A stretch of DNA of 64,000 bases, from contig CAWGLR010000002.1 in assembly GCA_963823565.1 (NCBI GenBank), positions 186,001-250,000 on the forward strand, given 5' to 3'. Below are positions 54,592 through 63,186 of the stretch, in pieces (position 1 is the stretch's first letter; each line of letters opens with the position of its first letter). Under the pieces are notes generated by a model, which ran no database searches, had not been told where the DNA came from, and worked only from the letters and a program-made list of their open reading frames with translations. The stretch comes from RHKX01 sp963823565. GTDB taxonomy: Bacteria; Actinomycetota; Thermoleophilia; Solirubrobacterales; 70-9. Both the position numbers and the translations under genes were made by a program.

Positions 54592-55039
54592 GCTCGAGCC
54601 CCTCGCTCGTGCATACGTACCTCAGCTCCGTCGTTCCCTCGCGCGCCTCGTCGTCGACGCGGTCGGAGAGCGTCCAGGTCCGCAGGTAGATGCGAACCTC
54701 CTCGGCCTCCCGGCCGACCAGCTCAGGGGCCGCCGTGACCCAGGTGAGGCAGAGCTCGTCCCGCCGCTCGCTCGAGGCCGAGGCGAACTCCGCCATGACG
54801 AACGGGAAGCCGCGGAACCCGCGCTCCTCGGCGCCGAGCGGATAGGCCTCCTCCTCCCCGTCCACCGAGACGGTCGTGGCCGACCAGGCCTGCTGCTGGT
54901 CGATCCGGGCCGTGCTGAACAGCCGGAAGCTCGTCAGGGGCCACGGCTCCCAGGCGAAGGCCGCTGTGAGGATCATCGCCGAGAGGAGCAAGGCGACGAA
55001 GGGGCGCGCGAGCCTGGGCGTGCGGTCGGGGCCCCCCAT
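54581..55039 (-). CDS. Membrane-anchored partner of the HTTM protein, unknown function
   Basis: 152 residues. A basic N-terminus and one membrane helix (about 13-33), then an extracytoplasmic domain with RLFSTARIDQQQAWSATTVSVDG, FRGFPFVMAEFAS and EVRIYLRTWTLSDRVDD. No known domain. It overlaps the HTTM gene by 11 nt, so the two form a unit. ATG 55039 was chosen; an upstream extension is not conserved in character. Confidence 0.7.
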   Translation of the reverse strand: MGGPDRTPRLARPFVALLLSAMILTAAFAWEPWPLTSFRLFSTARIDQQQAWSATTVSVDGEEEAYPLGAEERGFRGFPFVMAEFASASSERRDELCLTWVTAAPELVGREAEEVRIYLRTWTLSDRVDDEAREGTTELRYVCTSEGLEREL

Positions 55040-55103
55040 GGCGCGACATCCTCTCGCATCGAAGGGCGCCGTCGCGGCCGGTCCGCTGGCAGACTCACGG
55101 CCG

Positions 55104-55400
55104 ATGGCGAGCGACCGCGTCGAGGCGCACGGCGGAGGCGGCATGGAGGGCGACCGCACGGTCGTGGTCTGGGACGGCTCGGTGCTCGAGCTGTTCGACG
55201 AGACGGGCAGTGCCCGCTGCCACGCGGCCATGATCGACTCCTTCGAGCTCCGCGAGTCGCCGGGACCGACCGGCGAGGCGCTTCAGGTCACCGCGATGCG
55301 CACGGACACGATGCTCCCGACCCGCTTCACCGGCGAGCAGCGGGCCAAGGTCGAGCAGATCGTCGACGAGGTGCGGGCGCATCCGCGTCGAACCCCGTAA
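55104..55400 (+). CDS. Small PH-like protein of unknown function
   Basis: 98 residues. After a short Gly-rich start, VVVWDGSVLELFDETGSARCHAAMIDSFELRESP and LPTRFTGEQRAKVEQIVDEVRAH have the beta-strand plus terminal helix pattern of PH/bPH-like proteins common in this lineage. An internal ATG at 55143 is an alternative start. Divergent from the HTTM pair, within the dcw insertion. Confidence 0.55.
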   Translation: MASDRVEAHGGGGMEGDRTVVVWDGSVLELFDETGSARCHAAMIDSFELRESPGPTGEALQVTAMRTDTMLPTRFTGEQRAKVEQIVDEVRAHPRRTP

Positions 55401-55428
55401 GGTTCGACGAGCCGATCAGGAGGTCCCG

Positions 55429-55602
55429 ATGAACCCGAACGGAAGCCCGCAGAGGAGCGAGCGAAGGCTCAACGCGATCATCGTCCTCGCGACGCTCGCA
55501 TTCGTCGTGGCGCTCGTCCTCGGGATCGTCGCCTTCGTCGATTCGCGGGCGCCGCAGCCCGGTGACGATGCGGTGAACGACGGCTTCGGCCTGGTCGACT
55601 AG
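55429..55602 (+). CDS. Small membrane protein of 57 residues
   Basis: ATG with a perfect GGAGG 5 nt upstream. Polar N-terminus, one helix AIIVLATLAFVVALVLGIVAFVD at about residues 16-38, then an acidic tail ending GFGLVD. No homology recognised. It lies 28 nt after the PH-like gene on the same strand; the two may be cotranscribed. Its stop shares a CTAG with the stop of a small gene on the other strand. Confidence 0.65.
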   Translation: MNPNGSPQRSERRLNAIIVLATLAFVVALVLGIVAFVDSRAPQPGDDAVNDGFGLVD

Positions 55603-55735
55603 GCCGGCGGCGGGCCGCCGGCGCCCTTGCCGATCCACCGCTGGTCCCTCGGCAGGGCCGCAGGGCGAACAGCCAGAAGGCGATGGCGACGACGAATGCG
55701 GCGGCGACGAGGATCAGCCAGAGCCCCGGACCAAC
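55599..55735 (-). pseudogene. Small membrane protein with frameshift, start unresolved
   Basis: After mraY, GC-rich third positions mark GLWLILVAAAFVVAIAFWLFALR, one membrane helix; after a one-base shift near 55655-55662 the frame continues LPRDQRWIGKGAGGPPPA to TAG at 55599. No ATG or GTG precedes the helix; the upstream in-frame codon is TAG then GTT. Either errors or decay. Cotranscribed with mraY if real. Confidence 0.4.
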
Positions 55736-55754
55736 CTAGCCGCCGGGAGGGCCC

Positions 55755-56771
55755 CTACACCCCGATGTTGTTCTGGAAGAGCGTGTAGCCGATGCCGGCG
55801 AGGACGGCGCCGACGATCCAGAAGCGGAGCATGATCTTCGTCTCCGACCAGGCGAGCATCTCGAAATGGTGGTGGACCGGGGCCATCAGGAAGACGCGGC
55901 GGCGGAAGGCCTTGAAGGCGATCACCTGGATGGCGACGGAGGCGGCCTCGATGACGAAGATGCCGCCGATGATGAGGAGCAGGATCTCGGTCTGGGTCAT
56001 GATCGCGAGGCCGCCGATGGCGCCGCCGAGGCCGAGGGATCCCGTGTCGCCCATGAAGATCTGGGCGGGGAAGGCGTTGAACCAGAGGAAGCCGACGGTG
56101 GCGCCGACGAAGCAGGCGGAGAGGATGGCGAGGTCCTCCTGGCCGGTGGTGATCGTCACCGCGAGGTAGGCGAGAAAGGCGATCGCCGCACAGCCCGCCG
56201 CCAGGCCGTCGAGCCCGTCGGTGAGGTTGACGCCGTTGCTGAAGCCCGCGAGCACGAGGAACGTGAGGACGATGTAGACGACCGGCCCCAGATAGAGCTC
56301 GGCGTCGAAGACGCGCAGCTGCAGGTCCGGGTCGAGGCCGACGGCGTCGAAGGCGCCCCACCAGAGGAAGACGCTGAGGGCGATCTGGATCGTCAGCTTC
56401 CAGCGCGCCGAGAGGCCGAGGGAACGGCGCTTGACGATCTTTATGTAGTCGTCGATGAAGCCGAGCAGGGCGCTGCCCATCGCGACGCCGAAGACGATCA
56501 GGCTCTCGGTGTCGCGGTCGGAGAGGACGAGGTACGGGACCGCGATCGCGGTGAAGATGATCAGCCCGCCCATCGTCGGCGTGCCCGCCTTGGCATGGTG
56601 GCCCTCCGGCCCCTCCTCGCGGATCTGCTGGCCGAACTCCCGCTCCCGCAGCCGCTCGATGAACTTCGGGCCGAGGAAGATCGTGATCAGCATCGCGGCC
56701 ATCCCCGCGATCAGGATTGCCCCGCGGTCGACGGGGACCGTGCTCAGACCATCGCTCTGAGCGAGCAGCAT
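55755..56771 (-). CDS. mraY: Phospho-N-acetylmuramoyl-pentapeptide-transferase
   Basis: 338 residues, ten membrane helices. It transfers the muramyl pentapeptide to undecaprenyl phosphate to form lipid I. Motifs: KAGTPTMGGLIIF, FIDDYIKI, NLTDGLDGLAAGC, FMGDTGSLGLGG and APVHHHFEMLAW. The ATG overlaps the murF stop by one base (TGATG). Confidence 0.96.
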   Translation of the reverse strand: MLLAQSDGLSTVPVDRGAILIAGMAAMLITIFLGPKFIERLREREFGQQIREEGPEGHHAKAGTPTMGGLIIFTAIAVPYLVLSDRDTESLIVFGVAMGSALLGFIDDYIKIVKRRSLGLSARWKLTIQIALSVFLWWGAFDAVGLDPDLQLRVFDAELYLGPVVYIVLTFLVLAGFSNGVNLTDGLDGLAAGCAAIAFLAYLAVTITTGQEDLAILSACFVGATVGFLWFNAFPAQIFMGDTGSLGLGGAIGGLAIMTQTEILLLIIGGIFVIEAASVAIQVIAFKAFRRRVFLMAPVHHHFEMLAWSETKIMLRFWIVGAVLAGIGYTLFQNNIGV

Positions 56772-58138
56772 CACGCTTCGGCCACCTCGCCGATCTCGGC
56801 CCGAAGGACGTCCGTGAGCGCCTCGAGGCCGACCGAGCGCGAGCCCTTGACGAGCGCGACGTCCTCCGGCTGGAGGATCCCGCGGACGAGCTCGGCCGCG
56901 GCGAGCGGGTCCGGCGCCCACTCGTCCGGCATGTAGTCGCGCGCGAGCTCGCCGACCCCGATCAGCGGCGAGATCCCGAGCTCGCGGACCAGCGCCCCGA
57001 TCTCCTCGTGGAACTGCGGGCCCTCGGGGCCCAGCTCGGCCATCCCGCCGAGGATCGCGATCCTCCGGCCGCGCGTCACCTGCGAGCCGAGGTGCTCGAC
57101 CGCGGCGCGCATCGAGATCGGATTCGCGTTGTAGCAGTCGTTGAGCAGCAGGATCTCCCCTTGCAGCTCGACCCGTTCGCCGCGCAGGCGCGAGAACCCT
57201 ATCCGCGACGCGAGCGGCGCCATCTCCTCCGGCGGGAACCCGAGCGCGACCCCGATCGCGACCGCGCAGAGCGCGTTCGTGAGGTTGTGCGCCTCCTCGA
57301 AGGGGAACGTGAAGTCGGCCTCGCCGAGCGGCGTCCCGATGCGGGCGTCGGTCCGCGCGGTCGCGACCCTCGACTCGAGCGCGAAGACGTCGCCCCCGGG
57401 CCCGAAGGTGAGCGTCGTCAGGCGGTCGTGGAGGTGCGGCTCGAGCGCCTCGGCGTCCTCGGGAATGACCGCGCGGCCCTCCGGCCCCAGCCCGCGCAGG
57501 ATCTCCGCCTTCGCCTCGGCGATCGCCTCCACCGTCCCCAGCAGCTCGAGGTGGACGGGGCCGACGTTGGTGATCGCCGCGACGGTCGGCTCGGCGATCT
57601 CGCAGAGCTCGGCGATCTGGCCCATCCCCCGCATCGCCATCTCCATCACCAGGACCTCCGTCTCCAGGGGCGCGGCGAGCAGCGCCAGCGGCATGCCGAT
57701 CTCGGTGTTGTAGTTCTCGGGGCTGGCGTGCACGCGCCGCGGCAGGATCGCCCGGGTGATGTCCTTGACCGAGGTCTTGCCGGTCGAGCCGGTGATGCCG
57801 ACGAGCGGGCACCCGATCTCCCGGCGCCAGCCGCGGGCGAGCCGCTGCAGCGCCGCAACCGGGTCGTCCGCCGCCAGCAGCCACGACCCCGGCGGAATCC
57901 AGCCCTCGAGCTCGCGCGCCCGCGCGTGGGTGACCAGCGCTCCCCAGGCCCCCGCCGCGAGCGCATCGCCGGCGAACCGGCCGCCGTCGTCGGACTCGCC
58001 CGGGAGGCCGAAGAAGAGCTCGCCCGGTCCGGTCGAGCGCGAGTCGACGCTCGCGCGCTCGGGCCGGCCGCCGCCGCCGCGGGCAACGATCTCGGCTCCG
58101 GCCTCGGCGGCGATGCGGTCGGGTTCGAGCTCGATCAT
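56771..58138 (-). CDS. murF: UDP-N-acetylmuramoyl-tripeptide-D-alanyl-D-alanine ligase
   Basis: 455 residues. It adds D-Ala-D-Ala to UDP-MurNAc-tripeptide. Features: VDSRSTGPGELFFGLPGE, the ATP loop GITGSTGKTSVKDI, NVGPVHLELLGTVEAIAEAK and LLNDCYNANPISM. The ATG overlaps murE as ATGA. Confidence 0.96.
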   Translation of the reverse strand: MIELEPDRIAAEAGAEIVARGGGGRPERASVDSRSTGPGELFFGLPGESDDGGRFAGDALAAGAWGALVTHARARELEGWIPPGSWLLAADDPVAALQRLARGWRREIGCPLVGITGSTGKTSVKDITRAILPRRVHASPENYNTEIGMPLALLAAPLETEVLVMEMAMRGMGQIAELCEIAEPTVAAITNVGPVHLELLGTVEAIAEAKAEILRGLGPEGRAVIPEDAEALEPHLHDRLTTLTFGPGGDVFALESRVATARTDARIGTPLGEADFTFPFEEAHNLTNALCAVAIGVALGFPPEEMAPLASRIGFSRLRGERVELQGEILLLNDCYNANPISMRAAVEHLGSQVTRGRRIAILGGMAELGPEGPQFHEEIGALVRELGISPLIGVGELARDYMPDEWAPDPLAAAELVRGILQPEDVALVKGSRSVGLEALTDVLRAEIGEVAEA

Positions 58139-59646
58139 GCGGACCCGGCGGCCGCCGGGGAAAGCGCCGCCAGCTCCTCGCGGGCGACCGTGCGGTCGTC
58201 GAACGGCTCCTTGCGGCCGCCCTCGAACTCCTGTCCCTGCTCGTGACCCTTGCCGGCGATCACGACGAGGTCGCCGGCGGCGGCCAGCCGCATCGCCGCC
58301 GCGATCGCAGCGCGCCGGTCGGGGTCGACCACGAGCTCCCCGCGCCGCTCGGTGGGGATGCCCTCGAGCATCTGGTCGATGATTGCCCGCGGGTCCTCCG
58401 AGCGCGGGTTGTCCGAGGTGACGACGGCGACGTCCGCGAGCTCGGCGCCCGCCCGCCCCATCAGCGGCCGCTTCAGCGGGTCGCGGTCGCCGCCGCAGCC
58501 GTAGACGCAGATCAGCCTGCCGTCGGTGAGCTTGCGCGCCGCCCGCAGCACGTTCTCGAGCGAGTCGGGAGTGTGGGCGTAGTCGACGAGCACCCCGAAG
58601 GGCTGGCCCTCGTCGATCGGCTCCATCCGGCCGGGGACCGGCTCGGCGCCGGCGAGCGCGGCCACGGCGGAGTCCATGTCGAGCTCGAGGCCGTAGGCGA
58701 CCGCGAGGGCGGCGAGCGCGTTCTCGACGTTGAAGTGGCCCGGGAGCGGCAGCTCCACCCGGCGGCGCTGCCCCGCGGGCCCGAGCAGCTCGAAGCGGCT
58801 GCCGGTCGCGTCGAAGTCGACGTCGCGCGCGCTCAGGTCCGCCTCGGCGCCGGAGGGCGAGAAGCCGATCGGGGGCTGCCCCGTCGTTTCCCGGAGCTCG
58901 GCCATCAGGCGGGCGCCGTAGGGGTCGTCGACGTTGACGGCGGCGACGCCGGGGAGGATTCGCGCCCCGCCGGGGTCGGCGGCGAAGAGCATCCGCTTGG
59001 CGGCGAAGTACTCCTCCATGTCGGCGTGGAAGTCGAGGTGGTCCTGGGTCAGGTTCGTGAAGGTCGCCACATCGAAGTGGATCGCGTCGGCGCGGCCGAG
59101 AACGAGGGCATGGGAGGAGACCTCGATCACGCAGGCGCGATCGCCGGCGTCGAGCATCCGGCGGAAGGTGCGCTGGAGGTCGATCGCCTCCGGGGTCGTC
59201 CGCACGACCTCCTCCTCCACCCCGCCGACGACCTGCTTGACGGTCCCGAGCAGCCCGCAGGCGACGCCGGCGCCCTCGAGGATCGAGCGGACCAGGAACG
59301 CGGTCGTGGTCTTGCCGTTGGTCCCGGTGACGCCGACGACTGTGAGCGCGGCGCTCGGGTCGCCGAAGAGCTTCGAGGCCAGCGGCGCCATCGAGCGGCG
59401 CGTGTCCTCGACGAGGACCTGGGGGACCGGCAGGGCGAGCTGATGGTCGACGACTATGGCCGCCGCACCGGCCTCGATAGCGGCGGGCGCGAAGTCGTGG
59501 CCGTCGGCGCTCATGCCCCGCACGCAGACGAACAGCGTCCCCGGGCTCACCCGGGAGCTGTCGAAGGCGATGTCGTCGATCTCCTCGGCGCCGTCCCCGC
59601 GCGCGATGCGTCCGCCCGCGGCGGCGCTGAGCTCATCCAGCCTCAT
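58135..59646 (-). CDS. murE: UDP-N-acetylmuramoyl-L-alanyl-D-glutamate-2,6-diaminopimelate ligase
   Basis: 503 residues. It adds the third stem residue. Features: FDSSRVSPGTLFVCVRG, the ATP loop GVTGTNGKTTTAFL, FTNLTQDHLDFH, and SDNPRSEDP: DNPR is the signature of meso-diaminopimelate-specific MurE. ftsI lies 46 nt upstream and murF overlaps by 4 nt. Confidence 0.96.
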   Translation of the reverse strand: MRLDELSAAAGGRIARGDGAEEIDDIAFDSSRVSPGTLFVCVRGMSADGHDFAPAAIEAGAAAIVVDHQLALPVPQVLVEDTRRSMAPLASKLFGDPSAALTVVGVTGTNGKTTTAFLVRSILEGAGVACGLLGTVKQVVGGVEEEVVRTTPEAIDLQRTFRRMLDAGDRACVIEVSSHALVLGRADAIHFDVATFTNLTQDHLDFHADMEEYFAAKRMLFAADPGGARILPGVAAVNVDDPYGARLMAELRETTGQPPIGFSPSGAEADLSARDVDFDATGSRFELLGPAGQRRRVELPLPGHFNVENALAALAVAYGLELDMDSAVAALAGAEPVPGRMEPIDEGQPFGVLVDYAHTPDSLENVLRAARKLTDGRLICVYGCGGDRDPLKRPLMGRAGAELADVAVVTSDNPRSEDPRAIIDQMLEGIPTERRGELVVDPDRRAAIAAAMRLAAAGDLVVIAGKGHEQGQEFEGGRKEPFDDRTVAREELAALSPAAAGSA

Positions 59647-59692
59647 CGCCCGCGATTCTAGGAACGCGAGTGGCGTCCCCCCGGTCCGACCC

Positions 59693-61387
59693 CTACTCGG
59701 TCGGCGGGATCCCGAGGTACGGGAGGGCGAAGCTGGCGATCTGGCCGAAGGCCGGGGCGGCGACGGTGCCGCCGTAGTAGTCGCCCTTGGGGTCGTCGAC
59801 GATCACCGAGACGAGCAGCTTCGGGTCCGCCGCCGGGGCGAAGCCGACGAACGAGGCCACGAACTGCGTCTCCGAGTAGGTGCCGTCGACGACCTTCTGC
59901 GAGGTGCCGGTCTTGCCGGCGAGGACGTAGCCGGGAACTTCGACCTCGGGGGCGGTGCCGCCCGGCCCGAGGACCCCCTCGAGCATCGTCCGGATCTGGC
60001 TCGCGGTCTTCTCGCTGATCACGCGGTGCCCCGCCGCCTCGGGCACGGGCTCGCCGTCGACCTCCTCGACCAGTCGCGGCGGCTGCAGGGTGCCGCCGTT
60101 GGCGATCGCCGCGTACCCCTCCATCATCTGCATCGGCGTCACCGACAGGCCCTGGCCCATCGGCAGGTTGCCGATCGAGGAGCCGGAGTAGTCGTGGTAG
60201 GAGGGGACGATCCCCATCTCGTCGGTCGGGTAGTCGATGCCGGTCGGGTGGCCGAAGCCGAAGCGGTCCACCCAGTCGCTGAAGTGCTTCTCGCCGAGCT
60301 CCATGCCGATCGTGACGGCGCCGACGTTGGAGGACTGGGCGAGGATGTCGGCGGTGGTCAGGGTCCGATACCCGACCGGGTGCGACTCCTCGATCGTGCG
60401 GTCGGCGACCCTGATGGACGGCGGCAGGTCGAACGACGTACCGGGAGTGACGACGCCCTCCTCGAGCGCCCCGGCCACGGTGAAGGCCTTGAAGGTCGAG
60501 CCGGGCTCGTAGGTCATCCCGGTCGCGAGGTTGATCGTGTCCTCAGATCGCGCGTCGGTCAGGTCGTAGGGGTCGATCGGCGGCCAGCTCGCCATCGCCA
60601 GCACCTCGCCGTTCTGCGGGTTCATGACGACGGCGGTCGCGCCGACGGGGTCGTACTTGTCGCCGATCCCGCGCAGCACCTTCTCGGTGTAGGACTGGAT
60701 GCGGCCGTCGATCGTCAGCTGGACGTCGTGGCCGGCCTCGGCGCCGGCTATCTCGTCGCGGCCGATCTCCTGCCCGAGGGCGTCCTTGGTGATCGCGACC
60801 TCGCCGTCGCTGCCCGCGAGCACGTCGTCCTCGCCGGACTCGATGCCGAACAGCCCCTGCCCCTCGTCGCTGACGGCGCCGATCAGCCGCGCTCCGTCCT
60901 CGTCCTGGGGATAGACCCGGCGGGAGTCGGGCAGCATCCCGATCCCGTCGAGGCGGAGCTTCTCGACCCGGTCGGCGGTGACGAGGTCGATCTTGTGCGC
61001 CAGGTACTCGAAGCCGCTGTCGGCGGTGAGCGCCTTCAGCAGTTCGTCCTCGTCCTCGTCGAGAACCTTGGCGAGCTCCTTCGCCGTCTTCGGCGGGTTC
61101 GTCACCTGGTAGGGAGTCGCGAACACCGTCGCCGCCTCCTCCGAGAGCGCGAGCGCGTTGCCGTTGCGGTCGAGGATCGTGCCGCGCAGCCCGGGGACGG
61201 TGACGGTCGCGACCTGCTGGCTGCGCGCGTCGGCGCTGAGCTCGCCGCCCTTGACGGCCTGGAGCCAGGCGGCCCGCGCCATGACGACGAGGAATGCCAG
61301 CGCGAAGCAGGCGAAGAGCAGGCCGGACCGACGCTCGATCAGCTTCATCGAGCCGGTCGAGCCTCGCGTGCGGCGGCCGGGGCTCAC
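59693..61387 (-). CDS. ftsI: Septal peptidoglycan transpeptidase FtsI (PBP3-like)
   Basis: 564 residues. An N-terminal membrane helix (about 22-42), a PBP dimer domain (GLRGTILDRNGNALA), and a transpeptidase with Ser 297 in EPGSTFKAFT, SSN 352-354 and KTGTS 492-496. No PASTA domains. It cross-links septal wall with FtsW. GTG overlaps the ftsL stop as GTGA; an internal ATG at residue 14 (MKLIERRSGLLF) is another possible start. Confidence 0.95.
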   Translation of the reverse strand: MSPGRRTRGSTGSMKLIERRSGLLFACFALAFLVVMARAAWLQAVKGGELSADARSQQVATVTVPGLRGTILDRNGNALALSEEAATVFATPYQVTNPPKTAKELAKVLDEDEDELLKALTADSGFEYLAHKIDLVTADRVEKLRLDGIGMLPDSRRVYPQDEDGARLIGAVSDEGQGLFGIESGEDDVLAGSDGEVAITKDALGQEIGRDEIAGAEAGHDVQLTIDGRIQSYTEKVLRGIGDKYDPVGATAVVMNPQNGEVLAMASWPPIDPYDLTDARSEDTINLATGMTYEPGSTFKAFTVAGALEEGVVTPGTSFDLPPSIRVADRTIEESHPVGYRTLTTADILAQSSNVGAVTIGMELGEKHFSDWVDRFGFGHPTGIDYPTDEMGIVPSYHDYSGSSIGNLPMGQGLSVTPMQMMEGYAAIANGGTLQPPRLVEEVDGEPVPEAAGHRVISEKTASQIRTMLEGVLGPGGTAPEVEVPGYVLAGKTGTSQKVVDGTYSETQFVASFVGFAPAADPKLLVSVIVDDPKGDYYGGTVAAPAFGQIASFALPYLGIPPTE

Positions 61388-62229
61388 GGGACGGTGGTGG
61401 AGGCTGTTGTGGTGGTCGTGTCGGTGGTCGCGACCGGGGCGCCGGTGGCGGGGTCGATCGGCAGCCCGGTCGCCGGGTCGATCGTCGCGCCCGTGGCCGG
61501 GTCGATCGTCGCGCCCGTGGCCGGGTCGATCGTCGCCCCGGTGACCGGATCGACCGCCGGCTCGGTGCTGACGGTCGTCGCCGGATCGGCGACCGTGGCG
61601 GTCCCGTCGGCCGGGAGCGTCGCCCCGATCTCGCCCGCGGCGAGACGCTTGGCGGCGATGGCGGCTTCGTTCCCGCCGAGGTGGAGGTAGTGCACCGCGT
61701 CAGGCTCGGGCACGCGAAGGCCGAGGCCCGCGGCGTCCTTCTGGATCCCGTCGGTGGACGTGCGCGCGGCGATGCGGGCGCGGAGGACGCCGTTGGCCTG
61801 CTGGAGCTCGCCGATCTTCGCCGCGACCCGGCTGTTGGAGGCGCTGAGGCTGAGCCCGAAGACGTTGACCGCGACGATGCCGGCGAGGAGGACGCCGAGC
61901 AGGACGATCCAGGCGCGGGAGCGCGCGAGGCCGTGGACGAGGCCGGAGTCGGCGAGGCCGCTGACCGCGTGGGCGGTACGGCCGACGGCGGCGACCGGAA
62001 AAGCGACGACGCCGCCGGAGGCGACGGGGCGCCGGGGGGCCGGGCCGGCTGCCGAGGCGCGGGACCGCGAACGCGTCTTCGCAGCGGTGCGCGTCGCCGT
62101 CCGCGAGGCGGACGGGCGCGGCTTGCGGGCTGTCGCTGCTCCCTGCACGGTCCTTCGTTTCGACGCCGGACGCGGTTTCGCCTGCGTACGGCGAGTTTTC
62201 GCGGGAGCGCGGACGGGCGCGGCGGCCAT
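61384..62229 (-). CDS. ftsL: FtsL-like septum protein with basic N-terminus and C-terminal octapeptide repeats
   Basis: 281 residues, much longer than typical FtsL. Residues 1-90 are Ala/Arg/Lys/Pro-rich and cytoplasmic. A membrane helix (107-126) and a Leu/Ala coiled coil (about 131-160) follow; residues 161-182 give the conserved end of FtsL/DivIC-like proteins. The C-terminus has five octapeptides of the type DPATGATI (61432-61551) and a Thr-rich tail. It sits between rsmH and ftsI, the usual ftsL position. The ATG overlaps the rsmH stop by one base. Confidence 0.82.
   Translation of the reverse strand: MAAAPVRAPAKTRRTQAKPRPASKRRTVQGAATARKPRPSASRTATRTAAKTRSRSRASAAGPAPRRPVASGGVVAFPVAAVGRTAHAVSGLADSGLVHGLARSRAWIVLLGVLLAGIVAVNVFGLSLSASNSRVAAKIGELQQANGVLRARIAARTSTDGIQKDAAGLGLRVPEPDAVHYLHLGGNEAAIAAKRLAAGEIGATLPADGTATVADPATTVSTEPAVDPVTGATIDPATGATIDPATGATIDPATGLPIDPATGAPVATTDTTTTTASTTVP
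61432..61551 (-). repeat. Five 24-nt repeats encoding DPATGATI-type octapeptides
   Basis: Units read DPVTGATI, DPATGATI (twice), DPATGLPI and DPATGAPV. They lie in the extracytoplasmic C-terminus of the FtsL-like protein. Confidence 0.85.
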
Positions 62230-63185
62230 CAGCCCTGCTCCCCATCGATCTTGCGTGCGACGCGCAGGTGAGCCGAGGCCGAGCGCGGGTTGTCCGCGAC
62301 CTCGCCGGCGCTCGGGGCGACGGCGCGGCGGGTGATCAGCTCGGCCTCGGGCTCGAGGCCGCACTGGCAGACCGGCAGCTCGGGCGGGCAGACGCAGCCG
62401 CGCGCGCGGTCGGCGAGGAAGCGCTTGACGCGGCGATCCTCGAGCGAGTGGAAGGAGATCGCGGCGAGGCGGCCGCCGGGAGCGAGCAGCTCCCAGGCGG
62501 TCGGCAGAGCGGCGTCGAGCGCGTCGAGCTCGGCGTTGACGGCGATCCGGATCGCCTGGAAGGTGCGCTTGGCCGGGTTGCCGCGGCCGAAGCGGACCTT
62601 CGGCGGCACGCCGGCGCGGACCGCGTCGACGAGCTCCGAGGTCGTCTCGAGCGGGCGGCGGGCGACGATCTCGCGGGCGATCGAACGGGCGTAGCGCTCG
62701 TCGGCGTGGTTGCGCAGGGTCGAGGCGATCCGCGCCTCCGGCCACTCGTTGACGATCGTCTTGGCGGAGAGCTCGGCGTCGGGGTCCATCCGCATGTCGA
62801 GCGGGGCGTCGAAGGAGTAGGAGAAGCCGCGCTCCCAGGCGTCGATCTGCATCGAGGAGACGCCGAGGTCGAAGAGGATCAGGTCCGGGCGCACCCCCTC
62901 GGCGCGCAGCTCCTCGAGCGCGTCGGCGAAGTCGGCCCCGATGAAGCGGGTCTCGCACGGCGCCTCGGCGGCGATCTGCTCGAAGCGGTCGCGGGCCGCG
63001 GGGTCGCGGTCGATGCAGATCAGCGTGCCCTCGGGGCCGATCCGGTCGGCGAGCAGGCGCGAGTGGCCGCCGCCGCCGAACGTGCAGTCGACGACGAGGT
63101 CGCCGGGCTGGGGGGCGGCGTCGCGGATGACCTCCGCGGCGAGAACTGGGACGTGCTCGATCGGCATATACGCGAGGGTCACCAT
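62229..63185 (-). CDS. rsmH: 16S rRNA (cytosine-N4)-methyltransferase RsmH
   Basis: 318 residues. It methylates C1402 of 16S rRNA. Features: VDCTFGGGGHSRLLADRI (SAM site), DLILFDLGVSSMQID, DMRMDP, ARIASTLRNHADERYARSIAREIV, NAELDALDAALPTAW and FHSLEDRRVK. Starts at ATG 63185, with ATG 63167 (PIEHVPVL) an alternative. One base after the mraZ stop. Confidence 0.96.
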   Translation of the reverse strand: MVTLAYMPIEHVPVLAAEVIRDAAPQPGDLVVDCTFGGGGHSRLLADRIGPEGTLICIDRDPAARDRFEQIAAEAPCETRFIGADFADALEELRAEGVRPDLILFDLGVSSMQIDAWERGFSYSFDAPLDMRMDPDAELSAKTIVNEWPEARIASTLRNHADERYARSIAREIVARRPLETTSELVDAVRAGVPPKVRFGRGNPAKRTFQAIRIAVNAELDALDAALPTAWELLAPGGRLAAISFHSLEDRRVKRFLADRARGCVCPPELPVCQCGLEPEAELITRRAVAPSAGEVADNPRSASAHLRVARKIDGEQG

Positions 63186-63186
63186 C

